Below, piece by piece: positions 27,382 to 36,854 of a stretch of 64,000 nucleotides of DNA (within the stretch, counting starts at the first letter, position 1; each line of letters starts with the position of its first letter). Origin of the DNA: Devosia indica (lineage in GTDB: Bacteria; Pseudomonadota; Alphaproteobacteria; Rhizobiales; Devosiaceae). The position numbers were made by a program, and so were the translations under genes. The stretch lies in the NCBI RefSeq assembly GCF_003056405.1, contig NZ_PYVZ01000010.1, positions 62,001 to 126,000 of the forward strand, in the 5' to 3' direction. The notes beneath the pieces are model-generated. The model worked only from the letters and a program-made list of their open reading frames with translations, did no database searches and was not told the DNA's origin.

Positions 27382-29034
27382 TCACATTCCGCTGTAGTTG
27401 GGCCCACTGCCGCCCTCGGGGGGCACCCAGGTGATGTTGCGGGCCGGATCCTTGATGTCGCAGGTCTTGCAATGCACGCAATTGGCCGGGTGAATACGGA
27501 AGACCGGCGCGCCGTGTTCCTCGGCCATTTCATAAACGCCCGCAGGGCAATAGAGCGGCGCCGGCTCACCATAGCGCGGCAGATTTTCGCTGACCGGTAC
27601 GGACGGATCAGCCAGCTTGAGGTGTACCGGCTGATCCTCGTCATGGGCGAGATTGGCCAGAAATACCGAGGACGACCGATCAAAGGTCGCCTTGCCGTCA
27701 GGACGGGCATATTGGCGCGGTGTGACCTCGTCCAAAGTCTTCAGCTTGGCCGAATCAGGCGTGTTCCAGCGCAGCGTGCCGAAGGGGGAAAAGCGCAGCA
27801 CGGTCTGGCACCACATGTCGAAGCCGCCCAGAAACGCGCCAAGCAGCGTGCCGAACCGGCCCCAGAGCGGCTTGAGATTGCGCACGCCGGTCAGTTCTTT
27901 TTCGATACCGGTCGAGAGGATGTGGTGCCCAAGATCGGCAATCCGGTCATGCTGGCGCCCGGCAGCGATGGCATCGCCGACCGCGTCAGCAGCCCCGATG
28001 CCGGACAGAATGGCATTGTGGATGGCTTTGAGGCGCGGGGCATTCATGAACCCGGCCGCACAGCCGATCAGCCCGCCCCCCTCGAAGGCCAGATCGGGGA
28101 TGGCCTGCAATCCACCAGCGGTCAGCGAACGGGCGCCATAGCTGATGCGGGTCGCCCCTTCGAGCAGGCGGGCGATGGAGGGATGGGTCTTGAAGCGCTG
28201 GAATTCGTCAAAGGGCGAGAGCGTGGGGTCGGCATAGTCAAGATGCACGACCAGCCCGAGATAGAGCCTGTTGTCCTGGGCGTGATAGGCAAAGCCGCCC
28301 CCGCCAGTCGCGTTATCGAGCGGGAATCCCAGATAGTGGTCGACCCGCCCCGCCTGATGCCGCTCTGCTGGAATTTCCCAGACTTCCTTGATGCCAAGGC
28401 CAAATTTTTGCGGGCTGGCATTCTGGTCGAGTGCGAAATCGCCGATGATCTGCTTGGCCAAGGAGCCGCGCGCGCCTTCGGCGATCAGGGTATATTTCGC
28501 TTCAAGCGCAATACCCTCTGCGTGTCCGGGCTTGGGATTGCCGTCTGCATCCAGGCCAAGATCGCCGGTGATGATGCCGCGCACCGGGCCATCGCCACTT
28601 CGCAGCACATCGACCGCCGCGGTCATGGGGAAAATATCGACGCCCAGTTCAGCCGCCTGTTCACCCAGCCAGCGCACCAGATCGCCCAGGCTGACGATAA
28701 TACCATCCCTGGTCCGCATCTGCGGCGGTACCAGCACGTGGGGAAAGGCGAAATCCGCCGACCGGGTGAGGAAGTGATAGGTGTCCCTGGATACATCGGG
28801 ACCGACCGGCGCGCCCTTGAGGCGCCAGTCAGGGATCAGGGCATCAAGGCCCACCGGGTCCATCACCGCGCCCGAAAGGATATGTCCACCGATTTCGGCG
28901 GCCTTTTCCACGACAGTGACGGCAAGCTCGGGATAACGCTGCTTGAGCCGAATGGCCGCGGCCAGACCGGACGGACCGGCGCCGACGATCAGCACATCTG
29001 TCGGAAGCGTTTCGCGATTGCCGGCTTCTGCCAT
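27382..29034 (-). CDS. Electron transfer flavoprotein-ubiquinone oxidoreductase
   Basis: A 550-residue enzyme that passes electrons from ETF to ubiquinone at the inner membrane. The FAD-binding start is VLIVGAGPSGLAAAIRLKQ (residues ~17-35). The C-terminus carries the single 4Fe-4S cluster: Cys in YCPAGVYEM, then NCVHCKTCDIKDP, ending GGSGPNYSGM. Start MAEAGNRETLPTDV at 29034 has AAAGGTG upstream, while the open frame to 29103 is leader. It is divergent from the glycosylase gene, 68 bp away. Confidence 0.96.
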   Translation of the reverse strand: MAEAGNRETLPTDVLIVGAGPSGLAAAIRLKQRYPELAVTVVEKAAEIGGHILSGAVMDPVGLDALIPDWRLKGAPVGPDVSRDTYHFLTRSADFAFPHVLVPPQMRTRDGIIVSLGDLVRWLGEQAAELGVDIFPMTAAVDVLRSGDGPVRGIITGDLGLDADGNPKPGHAEGIALEAKYTLIAEGARGSLAKQIIGDFALDQNASPQKFGLGIKEVWEIPAERHQAGRVDHYLGFPLDNATGGGGFAYHAQDNRLYLGLVVHLDYADPTLSPFDEFQRFKTHPSIARLLEGATRISYGARSLTAGGLQAIPDLAFEGGGLIGCAAGFMNAPRLKAIHNAILSGIGAADAVGDAIAAGRQHDRIADLGHHILSTGIEKELTGVRNLKPLWGRFGTLLGAFLGGFDMWCQTVLRFSPFGTLRWNTPDSAKLKTLDEVTPRQYARPDGKATFDRSSSVFLANLAHDEDQPVHLKLADPSVPVSENLPRYGEPAPLYCPAGVYEMAEEHGAPVFRIHPANCVHCKTCDIKDPARNITWVPPEGGSGPNYSGM

Positions 29035-29102
29035 TGGAAATGCACCTTTGGGGCTTGGAGGGCGACTGGTTCCCTTGGACGGGGTGTGACATAACGGGCC
29101 CA

Positions 29103-29915
29103 ATGTCTCAAGATCGACCGCTCAACAATGCCGAACTGCTCTCGGTGCTCGACTGGTATCGGGCCGCCGGGGTGGATTTGGCCGTGCTTGACGAACCGGT
29201 CGACCGCTTTGCCCAGAAGCCGCCAATGCCAGCGGCGATGCCGCCGCGCGCGGCACCGGCCGGTGCGGCACCGGCAGCGCCCCCACCCCTTTCCGGCCCG
29301 GTTGGCGGCGATCCGAGCGAAGCCCGTCAATTGGCGGCGTCGGCCCAATCGCTTGATGCCCTGCGCGCTGCGCTTGAACGCTATGATGGCTGCGGGCTGA
29401 AATTCCGTGCCACGCAACTGGTGTTTGCCGATGGCAATCCGGACGCCAAAATCATGCTGATCGGCGAAGCCCCCGGGGCTGAAGAGGACCGGCAGGGCAA
29501 ACCCTTTGTCGGCCGGTCGGGTCAATTGCTCGACCGCATGCTCGGTGCCATCGGGCTGGACCGCACATCGGTCTATATCGTCAACACGGTGCCCTGGCGT
29601 CCGCCCGGCAATCGCACGCCGACGCCCGAGGAAATGGAATTGTGCCTGCCCTTCCTAAACCGGCAGGTGGAACTGGTCGCGCCCAGCCTGGTGATGACGC
29701 TGGGTGGCCCCGCCATGCAGACCGTGTTCAAGACCACCAGCGGCATCATAAAGATGCGTGGCAGATGGCAGGACGTGACCATTGGCACCCATACTGTGCC
29801 GGCCCTGCCCACGCTGCACCCGGCCTATCTGCTGCGCAATCCGCCGGCCAAGCAACAGGCCTGGCGGGACCTGCTGAGCTTCCGGCAGCGTGTGGACGAA
29901 CTCGGGCTCGCCTGA
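29103..29915 (+). CDS. Family 4-like uracil-DNA glycosylase with altered Fe-S cysteines
   Basis: A 270-residue protein. A ~85-residue Ala/Pro-rich N-terminal extension precedes the glycosylase core: [50 protein letters not shown] and the HPAYLLRNP base-flipping loop. Ordinary family 4 enzymes hold a 4Fe-4S cluster with four Cys. Here only Cys97 (YDGCGL) and Cys181 (MELCLPF) remain; Tyr94 and Trp165 occupy the other two places. It removes uracil from deaminated DNA if active. MFS and moaB follow on the same strand. Confidence 0.88.
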   Translation: MSQDRPLNNAELLSVLDWYRAAGVDLAVLDEPVDRFAQKPPMPAAMPPRAAPAGAAPAAPPPLSGPVGGDPSEARQLAASAQSLDALRAALERYDGCGLKFRATQLVFADGNPDAKIMLIGEAPGAEEDRQGKPFVGRSGQLLDRMLGAIGLDRTSVYIVNTVPWRPPGNRTPTPEEMELCLPFLNRQVELVAPSLVMTLGGPAMQTVFKTTSGIIKMRGRWQDVTIGTHTVPALPTLHPAYLLRNPPAKQQAWRDLLSFRQRVDELGLA

Positions 29916-30005
29916 TCCGGATTTCGGGACTATCCAGCGCAACTGAACGCGCTATGGTCGCGTTCGTGTGATTTGCAACGCTCTACCTGAAGGCCGAACT
30001 GCGTC

Positions 30006-31331
30006 ATGGCTTCCGTCGTCAAGATTTATGCCCTGTTCCTGGGGTCAGCCCTGCTCATGTTCGGTGGCGGCCTGCAGGGGCTGCTGCTGTCGGTCCGTGG
30101 CGCCGAAGAGAATTTCTCGCTATTGGCGCTGGGCCTGATCGGCACGGGCTGGTCGATCGGTTTCGTGGCCGGGTCCCTGGCCGTGCCGCTGGTGGTTCGC
30201 AAGGTGGGGCATATCCGCGCCTTCTCGGTGATGGCGGCCATCGGCACGGTCACGATCCTGCTCAACCTGCTGTGGATCAACGACATTAGCTGGATCGTGC
30301 TGCGCGCGCTTTCCGGCTTCTGCTTTGCCGGCGCGGCGATGATCGTGGAAAGCTGGCTCAACGAAGTGGCCGACAACCGCAGCCGCGGCACGATCTTTTC
30401 GATCTATGTGACGATCAACATGGCCGCGTCGACCCTGGGGCAGATTGCCATGTCGGTCACTGGCACCGCGGGCTATATACCCTTTGTCATCGGCGCGATC
30501 AGCTTCATCTGCGCGGTGCTGCCCACGGCCCTCACGTCGAGCCCGCAACCCAAGCCGCTGCAGTCGGCCCGGCTCGATCTCAAACTGCTCTACCGGACCT
30601 CGCCGGTTGCCGCCATTGCGGCCTTTTCTTGCGGCATGGCCAATGGCGCCTTCGGCACGCTGGCGCCGGTCTATGGCTATGAGCAGGGGCTGGATGCAGG
30701 CGGAATCGCCTTGCTGTTCGCCGTGGCGGCTATTCTGGGTGCGGTGGCGCAGGTGCCGTTCGGGCGCCTGTCCGACCGCGTCGACCGCCGCCTGGTGCTG
30801 ATTGGCCTATCTGGTTTTGCGGCCGTGGTGGGCGCGCTGACGGTGCTGATCAATCCCGGCGCCGGCTGGGGCATGTATGTGCTGTTTGCCGCCTATGGCT
30901 TTGCCGCCAACCCCATCTATGCGGTCGCGGTTGCCCATGCCAACGACTTTGCCCGCGATGGGGACTTTGCCAAGATCGCCGGGGGCATGCTGCTCATTCT
31001 GGGGGTGGGCCTCGCCATCGGCCCTGCGGTTGCCTCGCTGATCATGGGTGCCTGGCACCCGGTCGGCCTGTTCCTCGTCACGGCCACGTTCCACGGGGCA
31101 TTGGCGGGCGCCGCCTATCTGCGGATGCGGGTGCGCAAGAGTGTGGACGCCGCCGAGCGCGCGCCGTTCCAGGCGATGAGCGACAAGCAGGTGACACCCG
31201 AGACCTTTGTTCTGGACCCGCGGGCTGATAGTGAAGCCGACGAGTTCGTGGCCGGCGGGGAAGATCCGGTGCCCGAGGAACTGATCGAGACGCTGGAGGA
31301 TGATGGCGATGTTCAAAACGGAAAAGTTTGA
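30006..31331 (+). CDS. MFS transporter (YcaD-like)
   Basis: A 441-residue major facilitator with about 12 hydrophobic helices, starting IYALFLGSALLMFGGGLQGLLLSVRG and with the mid-loop GRLSDRVDRR. The sequence resembles the YcaD group of uncharacterised transporters. The C-terminal ~45 residues are acidic and cytoplasmic (VAGGEDPVPEELIETLEDD). Its end overlaps moaB by about 23 bp, so the two are likely co-translated. Substrate unknown. Confidence 0.85.
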   Translation: MASVVKIYALFLGSALLMFGGGLQGLLLSVRGAEENFSLLALGLIGTGWSIGFVAGSLAVPLVVRKVGHIRAFSVMAAIGTVTILLNLLWINDISWIVLRALSGFCFAGAAMIVESWLNEVADNRSRGTIFSIYVTINMAASTLGQIAMSVTGTAGYIPFVIGAISFICAVLPTALTSSPQPKPLQSARLDLKLLYRTSPVAAIAAFSCGMANGAFGTLAPVYGYEQGLDAGGIALLFAVAAILGAVAQVPFGRLSDRVDRRLVLIGLSGFAAVVGALTVLINPGAGWGMYVLFAAYGFAANPIYAVAVAHANDFARDGDFAKIAGGMLLILGVGLAIGPAVASLIMGAWHPVGLFLVTATFHGALAGAAYLRMRVRKSVDAAERAPFQAMSDKQVTPETFVLDPRADSEADEFVAGGEDPVPEELIETLEDDGDVQNGKV

Positions 31332-31845
31332 GGACCGGGCCTTCAAGCCACTTTCCATCGCCGTCATTGCCGTCTCCGACACGCGCACGCTGGAGACCGA
31401 TACCGGCGGCGCGCTGCTCAAATCCCTGCTTGAGGCCGATGGGCATCACTGCTTCGAACGGCAGGTGGTGCGTGACGAGATCCAGCTCGTGCGCGCCGCC
31501 GTGCAGGCCTATGTCGCCACCCCCCGGGTCGATGTGATCCTGACCACCGGCGGCACCGGCTTTTCCGGGCGCGACATCACACCGGAAGCTGTCGAACCGC
31601 TGTTCGACAAGCGCATGGAAGGCTTCTCGGTGCTGTTCCACCAATATTCAGCGACCACCGTGGGTACATCTTCGCTGCAATCGCGAGCCACGGCCGGGCT
31701 GATCGGCACGACGTTCGTCTTCTGCCTGCCCGGTTCGCGCGGCGCCTGCCGCGACGCCTGGGAAGGCATCCTCACCCACCAGCTCGACTACCGGCACAAG
31801 CCGTGCAATTTCGTCGAACTGATGCCCCGGCTCGACGAGCGCTGA
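31309..31845 (+). CDS. moaB: Molybdenum cofactor biosynthesis protein B
   Basis: A 178-residue MoaB/MogA-fold protein with TTGGTGFSGRDITPEAVEPL and FCLPGSRGACRDAWEGIL, the molybdopterin-binding signature. It adenylylates molybdopterin during cofactor assembly, or is a close homologue. Three ATGs (31300, 31303, 31309) compete. GGAGGA at 31295-31300 sits 8 bp before 31309, the ideal distance, and overlaps the other two, so 31309 (MFKTEKFEDRAF) is chosen. Confidence 0.9.
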   Translation: MFKTEKFEDRAFKPLSIAVIAVSDTRTLETDTGGALLKSLLEADGHHCFERQVVRDEIQLVRAAVQAYVATPRVDVILTTGGTGFSGRDITPEAVEPLFDKRMEGFSVLFHQYSATTVGTSSLQSRATAGLIGTTFVFCLPGSRGACRDAWEGILTHQLDYRHKPCNFVELMPRLDER

Positions 31846-31852
31846 TGTCTGC

Positions 31853-33013
31853 TCACGCAGCGCTGCGGCTGATTGGTTGCAGCCTGTCATTGCGGGCGAA
31901 CATCACCTGGTTCCGGCCCGCTTCCTTGGCGGCATAGAGCGCCGCATCGGCACGGTTGAAAGCCGGGCGCCAGGTCTCCTCATCGAGACCGGCTTCGGAC
32001 ACGCCCAGGCAAACGGTGACCTGCCGGTCGATGCCTGCCGGCCGCCAGTCATGGCCGGCGCAGGTCACGCGGATCGCGTGGGCCAGCGCGCCGCCTTCGC
32101 TCAAGGATGCCTGCGGAACGACCACCACGAATTCCTCGCCACCAAAGCGGGCAATGATCGCCTTGTCCGGCAGGGTCGAGCGCAGGATATCGGCCAACCC
32201 GACCAGCACCAGGTCACCGGCATCATGGCCGTAACGGTCATTGATCTGCTTGAAGTGGTCGATATCCACGGTCAGCAAGGCCCCGCGCTGGCGCTTCTCG
32301 ATCAGTGATTTGGTTGCAGCGTCAAAGCCGCGCCGGTTGAGCAGCCCGCTCAGCGGGTCCCGGTCCGCCGCTTCGCGATATTTCGCCATGGCATCGAGCG
32401 AATAGGTGGCCAGGGCCGACAGGCCGAACCAGATGCCGAACACACTGCCCGTCAATTGCATGAGATAGGCATATTCGCTGCCAAACAGCTGCGCCACCTC
32501 GACCTGCGCCGGAAACACCAGCCCATAGGTGATCGCCGAAAGGAGGTTAACTGCCACGCTCAGCAGAGCACATAGGCCAAGCGTGATATCCACGCTGCTG
32601 CGCATGTGCCGCCAGGCGAGCAGGCCGAAAGCGAGCAGTACGCCCACCCCCATATCGATGGCCAGCACACTCAGGGCGAGGCTGTCAAAGACCATGACGG
32701 CGATCAGATCCAGCCCGAGAAAGGCGAGCAACACAATGGTCCGTATCACGCGCCGCAGCGATTGGTTGTGACGGGCCAGGATCGCCTCGCCAAACATCGA
32801 ATACGCCACCAGATAGCAGGCATCCGAAAGAACGGTCTGGATGGCGGGATCGAAGGGCGGCAGGTAGAGCAGCGCGGCCAAGGCGCTCAAGCCATAGGCC
32901 AGACCCCAGCGCCAGGCCGAGTCAATGCCGGTCCGCTGCAGCCAGCAGAACACGGCGGCAAAGGAGAGCTGGATCAGCGGCGCCAGGATGGCGAAGTTGT
33001 CTTGGGTATCCAT
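31853..33013 (-). CDS. Membrane diguanylate cyclase (GGDEF)
   Basis: A 386-residue protein: about six hydrophobic helices in residues 8-205, then a GGDEF domain (residues ~215-378) with active-site RFGGEEFVVVVP and DRDPLSGLLNRRGFD, and DHFKQINDRYGHDAGD. It should make cyclic di-GMP. The inhibitory RxxD site is absent (PDKA instead), so product inhibition is unlikely. The start at 33013 has GGAGG eight bases upstream; the frame upstream is open but shows no homology. The sensory input is the membrane part, with unknown signal. Confidence 0.9.
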   Translation of the reverse strand: MDTQDNFAILAPLIQLSFAAVFCWLQRTGIDSAWRWGLAYGLSALAALLYLPPFDPAIQTVLSDACYLVAYSMFGEAILARHNQSLRRVIRTIVLLAFLGLDLIAVMVFDSLALSVLAIDMGVGVLLAFGLLAWRHMRSSVDITLGLCALLSVAVNLLSAITYGLVFPAQVEVAQLFGSEYAYLMQLTGSVFGIWFGLSALATYSLDAMAKYREAADRDPLSGLLNRRGFDAATKSLIEKRQRGALLTVDIDHFKQINDRYGHDAGDLVLVGLADILRSTLPDKAIIARFGGEEFVVVVPQASLSEGGALAHAIRVTCAGHDWRPAGIDRQVTVCLGVSEAGLDEETWRPAFNRADAALYAAKEAGRNQVMFARNDRLQPISRSAA

Positions 33014-33070
33014 CGGACATCCTCCAGCTCCAGCACTAGCCCGCATTGGTAATGAAATGGTTGGCGCCAA

Positions 33071-33100
33071 GAAAAACTCCCGCCCTTTTGGGGGCGGGAG
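33071..33100 (-). terminator. Factor-independent terminator of the DHA2 exporter
   Basis: CTCCCGCCC (33077-33085) pairs with GGGCGGGAG (33092-33100), and on the minus strand the hairpin is followed by TTTTT (complement of 33072-33076). It lies 27 bp after the stop of the exporter gene. Confidence 0.85.
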
Positions 33101-33126
33101 CTGGAAGTTATTGTTGCAGGGTAGCG

Positions 33127-34614
33127 TCAGTGACCACCGCCATGGCCCGGTGCTCCGCCCTCGGGCTTGCGGATGAAGAAGGCCGCAAGGATAGCAAAGA
33201 GCGAGATGATCGCGCCGACCAGGAACGCGGCACGGATGCCGCCGGCCAGGGCCTCGACCGGCTCCACTCCCTCGGCCGTAAGCGCCGCGGTGCGAATGGT
33301 CATCAACGCCACGAACAAGGCAATGCCCGCCGCGCCGGCCAATTGCTGGATCGAGCCCAGCACTGCCGAGGCGTGCGAGTAAAGCTCCATGCGTACCGAT
33401 CCCATGGACGAAGTGAAGACCGGGGTAAAGATCAGCGCCAGGCCGACACTGAGCACCACATGGCCGGCCAGCAAAGCCCAGGGCGCGGTGTCCTGCCCCA
33501 CAGTGGTCAGCGCCCAAAGTACGGCCGAGACCAGAACGGCGCCCGGCACGGCCAGCACCCTGGGGCCGACGCGGTCATAAAGCCGGCCGACGACCGGGCC
33601 GAGCAGGCCCATGATCAGACCGCCAGGCAACAGCAGCAGGCCGGTTTCGAGCGTGTCGAGCCCGACCACGTTCTGGGTATAGATGGGTAGCAGGATGACG
33701 GTGCCGAACAGGGCCATCATGGCCACCAGCATCATCGAGACCGACACGGTATAGTTGCGCGACTGGAACACGCGCAGGTCAAGCAGGGCCTTGTCGTCGC
33801 GCTGCAGGCCGAATTGGCGCCAGGCAAACAGCCCCATGGCGATCACGCCGACGGCGATCGGCAGCCAGAGCGGCACCGGCCCCGCCTCGCCAGTATGGGC
33901 AAAGCTCTCGCCAAAGCTCGACAGGCCATAGACCAGACCGCCAAAGGCAAAGGCCGACAGGATCACCGACAGCACATCGAGCGGGGCATAGCGGGGGGTC
34001 GAGACATTGCGGATGCGCAGCGCGCCCAGCACCAGTGCCGCAATGGCAATGGGCAAGGTGAAATAGAACATGAAGCGCCAGTCGAAATTGGCCAAGATGA
34101 ACCCGCCAATGGTCGGGCCGATGGCCGGGGCCACCGACATGACGATGGAAATATTGCCCATGGTCTTGCCGCGCGATTCGGGTGGCACAAGGGTCATCAC
34201 AGTGGTCATCAGCAAAGGCATCATGATGGCGGTGCCGATGGCCTGAATGACGCGCCCGACGATCAGCAGTTCAAGGCCCGGCGCCAGGGCGCAGGCCAAT
34301 GTGCCAGTCGAAAAGATAGCCATGGCGAGCATGAAGATCGGCCGGGTATTGATCCGCTGCAGCAGGAAGCCGGTGATCGGGATCACCACCGCCATGGTCA
34401 AGAGGAAGCCCGTGGTCAGCCATTGGGCCGCGCTGGCGGTAACGCCGAGGTCGCCCATCAGATGCGGAATGGCCACGCTCATGATGGTTTCGTTGAGAAA
34501 CACGACAAAGGTCGAGACCAGCAGGATGGCGATGACCAGCCTGTTGCGTGCGGCATTGTCGGGATGGTGCGGCGCGATCTCGGCCGTCTCATCCAATGTG
34601 GCTTGCAGTGTCAT
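33127..34614 (-). CDS. DHA2-family multidrug efflux transporter
   Basis: A 495-residue MFS exporter of the EmrB/QacA (DHA2) type with ~14 helices. It has the family blocks VVFLNETIMSVAIPHLMGDLG, WLTTGFLLTMAVVIPITG and GRVIQAIGTAIMMPLL, and a GPTIGGFILANFDWRFMF motif C. It probably expels drugs or metabolites by proton antiport; there is no paired EmrA-like adaptor or regulator next to it. The C-terminus is His/Gly-rich (GGAPGHGGGH). A terminator follows. Confidence 0.9.
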   Translation of the reverse strand: MTLQATLDETAEIAPHHPDNAARNRLVIAILLVSTFVVFLNETIMSVAIPHLMGDLGVTASAAQWLTTGFLLTMAVVIPITGFLLQRINTRPIFMLAMAIFSTGTLACALAPGLELLIVGRVIQAIGTAIMMPLLMTTVMTLVPPESRGKTMGNISIVMSVAPAIGPTIGGFILANFDWRFMFYFTLPIAIAALVLGALRIRNVSTPRYAPLDVLSVILSAFAFGGLVYGLSSFGESFAHTGEAGPVPLWLPIAVGVIAMGLFAWRQFGLQRDDKALLDLRVFQSRNYTVSVSMMLVAMMALFGTVILLPIYTQNVVGLDTLETGLLLLPGGLIMGLLGPVVGRLYDRVGPRVLAVPGAVLVSAVLWALTTVGQDTAPWALLAGHVVLSVGLALIFTPVFTSSMGSVRMELYSHASAVLGSIQQLAGAAGIALFVALMTIRTAALTAEGVEPVEALAGGIRAAFLVGAIISLFAILAAFFIRKPEGGAPGHGGGH

Positions 34615-34984
34615 GTGTCGTAACCCTCATCACGAATAGCGTGTCGCCCATGCGACGGCCGGCGCCGTCAGCTTTCGACACGGGAATTGCAAAAATCGCG
34701 CGACAGCCAGTGTCAGCAGCATGAATTTCGGGGCCCTGCGTGCCTTCAACGAGACGAGCGCAGCGCACAATTGCGGATGGCCGATAAAGCCGGTTGGGCT
34801 CGGTTTCCTACGCCCGGATCGGGCTGCGGTAAAGTCTTGTAATGCATGGGCGCCATGCTGATATCTGTCACGGCAGCCAGCTTTGCCGCATACATGTTCT
34901 TGTTCTGTTCTATTCAACCTGATAACTTTCCAATGCGTTGGAGGAGAGACGATTCCCTTCCGCGTCGAGGCAGGAGACAGAACC
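34615..34984. promoter_or_regulatory. 370 bp non-coding gap between divergent genes
   Basis: No supported gene. It must hold the promoter of the DHA2 exporter (left) and of the radical SAM gene (right). The right side carries the LexA-type site at 34896-34910 and a GGAGGAGAG stretch at 34940-34948. Short open frames on both strands have no homology or ribosome sites. I see no stable hairpin. Confidence 0.6.
34896..34910 (+). promoter_or_regulatory. LexA-type SOS box GTTC-N7-GTTC
   Basis: GTTCTTGTTCTGTTC fits exactly the alphaproteobacterial LexA direct-repeat operator GTTC-N7-GTTC. It ends 74 bp before the ATG of the radical SAM gene, a normal promoter distance. The match is seen directly; control by LexA is inferred. 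Confidence 0.55.
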
Positions 34985-36133
34985 ATGGCCCTTTATCAGG
35001 CGCCCTCTTTTGAAGCCCTTGAACGTCTGAGCCGCAGCCGGGACGCCGATCTTGCGCGGCGCGAACTGGAGCGACCCGACAGCATTCGCGGCCGGGGCGC
35101 GCAGAGCAATCGCGTGGGCCGGTTTGAAAAGCATCAGCGTGACAGCTTCGATGACGGCTGGGGCAGCGTCGAGGCAATGCCCATGTTCGAAACAATCGAA
35201 CATATCGAGCGCGCCAAGACCATCATCACCAGCAATGACAGTCCCGATATCGGCTTTGAGCGCTCGATCAATGCCTATCGCGGTTGCGAGCATGGCTGCT
35301 CATACTGCTTTGCGCGGCCGACCCATGCCTATCTGGGGCATTCAGCCGGGGTGGACTTCGAGCGCGATATCTATGTGAAGGCCAATGCCGTAGAGGCGCT
35401 GCGGGCCGAACTTTCGGCAAAGAACTACCGCGCCAAGCCTATTGCCATGGGCACCAATACCGACCCCTACCAGCCCGCCGAGCGCACCCACAAGCTGACG
35501 CGCGGCATTCTCGAAGTGATGCTGGAAACCAGGCATCCGGTGATGATCACCACCAAATCGGCGCTGATCGTACGGGACCTCGATATCCTCACAGAACTGG
35601 CCAAATTGGGGCTGGTGAAGGTCGCGATTTCGGTCACCTCGATGGACCACAAGCTGAGCCGCAAAATGGAGCCGCGCGCCTCCTCCCCGGCGCGGCGGCT
35701 GGAAGCTATTCGATTGCTTTCGGAGGCCGGCATTCCAACCGCCATCTTCGCCTCGCCGATGATCCCGGCGATCAACGACATGGAGCTCGAACGCATTCTC
35801 GACGCAGGCAAGGCCCAGGGCGCGATCAGTGCGCAGATGATCCTTTTGCGCCTGCCCGGCGAAGTGCGGGACGTGTTCCGCGAATGGCTGCTCAGGCATT
35901 TCCCGGACCGGGTGCGTCATGTGCTCTCGCTGGTGCGCGACACGCGTGGCGGGCGCGACAATGATCCGCGCTTCGGCAGCCGCATGACCGGCGAGGGCCC
36001 CTATGCCACCCTGCTGCGCCAGCGTTTCGAAAAGGCCCGCGAGCGCTACGGGCTCGATGCCAAGCTACCGCCGCTCCGCGCCGACCTGTTCGAGGCCCCG
36101 ACGGTGGAAAGCCCGCAGATGAGCCTGTTCTAG
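34985..36133 (+). CDS. PA0069-family radical SAM protein
   Basis: A 382-residue radical SAM enzyme. The cluster motif is YRGCEHGCSYCFARPTHAYLG (C-x3-C-x2-C), followed by GTNTDPYQPAE and VTSMDHKLSRKMEPR, the hallmarks of the PA0069/SplB-like family. Relatives include spore photoproduct lyase, but the substrate of PA0069 members is unknown. The start MALYQAPSFEAL at 34985 follows CAGGAG. A LexA-type box upstream hints at DNA-damage control. Genes rnhB and ccrM follow nearby, an order I recall from this group. Confidence 0.9.
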   Translation: MALYQAPSFEALERLSRSRDADLARRELERPDSIRGRGAQSNRVGRFEKHQRDSFDDGWGSVEAMPMFETIEHIERAKTIITSNDSPDIGFERSINAYRGCEHGCSYCFARPTHAYLGHSAGVDFERDIYVKANAVEALRAELSAKNYRAKPIAMGTNTDPYQPAERTHKLTRGILEVMLETRHPVMITTKSALIVRDLDILTELAKLGLVKVAISVTSMDHKLSRKMEPRASSPARRLEAIRLLSEAGIPTAIFASPMIPAINDMELERILDAGKAQGAISAQMILLRLPGEVRDVFREWLLRHFPDRVRHVLSLVRDTRGGRDNDPRFGSRMTGEGPYATLLRQRFEKARERYGLDAKLPPLRADLFEAPTVESPQMSLF

Positions 36134-36143
36134 CCGTCGCGTC

Positions 36144-36722
36144 TCAATATTGCGCCACCCGGCGCGCATAGGTGGCCATGAAATCGAGCGATGCCAGCAC
36201 GCCGCGCAGCGAGAGCCAGGTTTCGACCGGATCGTCCAGCCCCATCAGCGGCACCGAGAGGGTCAGGGCGTTGCGATCCTTCATCCTGTCGAGAATGTCG
36301 GTGCGCCGGGGGCCGGTGATGAAGAACTGATTGATCGTATTGTGCCGGGTTTCGAGCCCCGAGGCCAAAGTGAGGGCAATGGGCGCTTCACCGCCAAATC
36401 GCAGCGCAATGGGACGGTCGGGATCATATTCTCCATCCCCCGGCGACACCGTGATCGCGATATCGAGCTCCCCATTGAGCCGATTGCGGATCAGGGTCAG
36501 CTTATAGGCTGGCAGTCCTGCGCCGTTGAGCTCCTGGCTGCCCGTGCTGGCAAAGCAGGAATAGCCGTAATAGTCGGCGGCGTCCTCATTGATGGAATCG
36601 GGACAGGCCGCCAGCCAGTCCCGATGATATTCACGCCATTCGCCATAAGGGTGGTGGAAGGGCTCGGCCGAAACGGCACCGGTCAGCAGCAAAAACGCTG
36701 CAAGGCCTGTCGCATTGCGCAT
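36144..36722 (-). CDS. Exported protein of unknown function
   Basis: A 192-residue protein with a clean signal peptide (NATGLAAFLLLTGAVSAEP). The start at 36722 is preceded by GAGAGAG, while the longer frame to 36815 adds a hydrophilic piece ahead of the signal and is rejected. The mature part has two Cys (LAACPDS, GYSCFAS) that may bond and a GEYDPDRPIALRFGGEAP stretch. It resembles small periplasmic proteins annotated as hypothetical. No family named with confidence. Confidence 0.68.
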   Translation of the reverse strand: MRNATGLAAFLLLTGAVSAEPFHHPYGEWREYHRDWLAACPDSINEDAADYYGYSCFASTGSQELNGAGLPAYKLTLIRNRLNGELDIAITVSPGDGEYDPDRPIALRFGGEAPIALTLASGLETRHNTINQFFITGPRRTDILDRMKDRNALTLSVPLMGLDDPVETWLSLRGVLASLDFMATYARRVAQY

Positions 36723-36854
36723 CAAAGTCTCTCTCGCCTTTGCCCCCCGGCCAGACTCTTGTATCAGCATAAGTGTGATCGGCAAAAGCATGTGGCAGGG
36801 CCTTGCAGCAATCACGGGCTCCGATGCCGATCAAGAAACTTGGGATTGCTCATC

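Noticed and set aside
34843-34923. Short plus-strand frame in the gap before the radical SAM gene
   Set aside because: About 26 codons, overlaps the LexA-type site, no ribosome site, so most likely promoter DNA.
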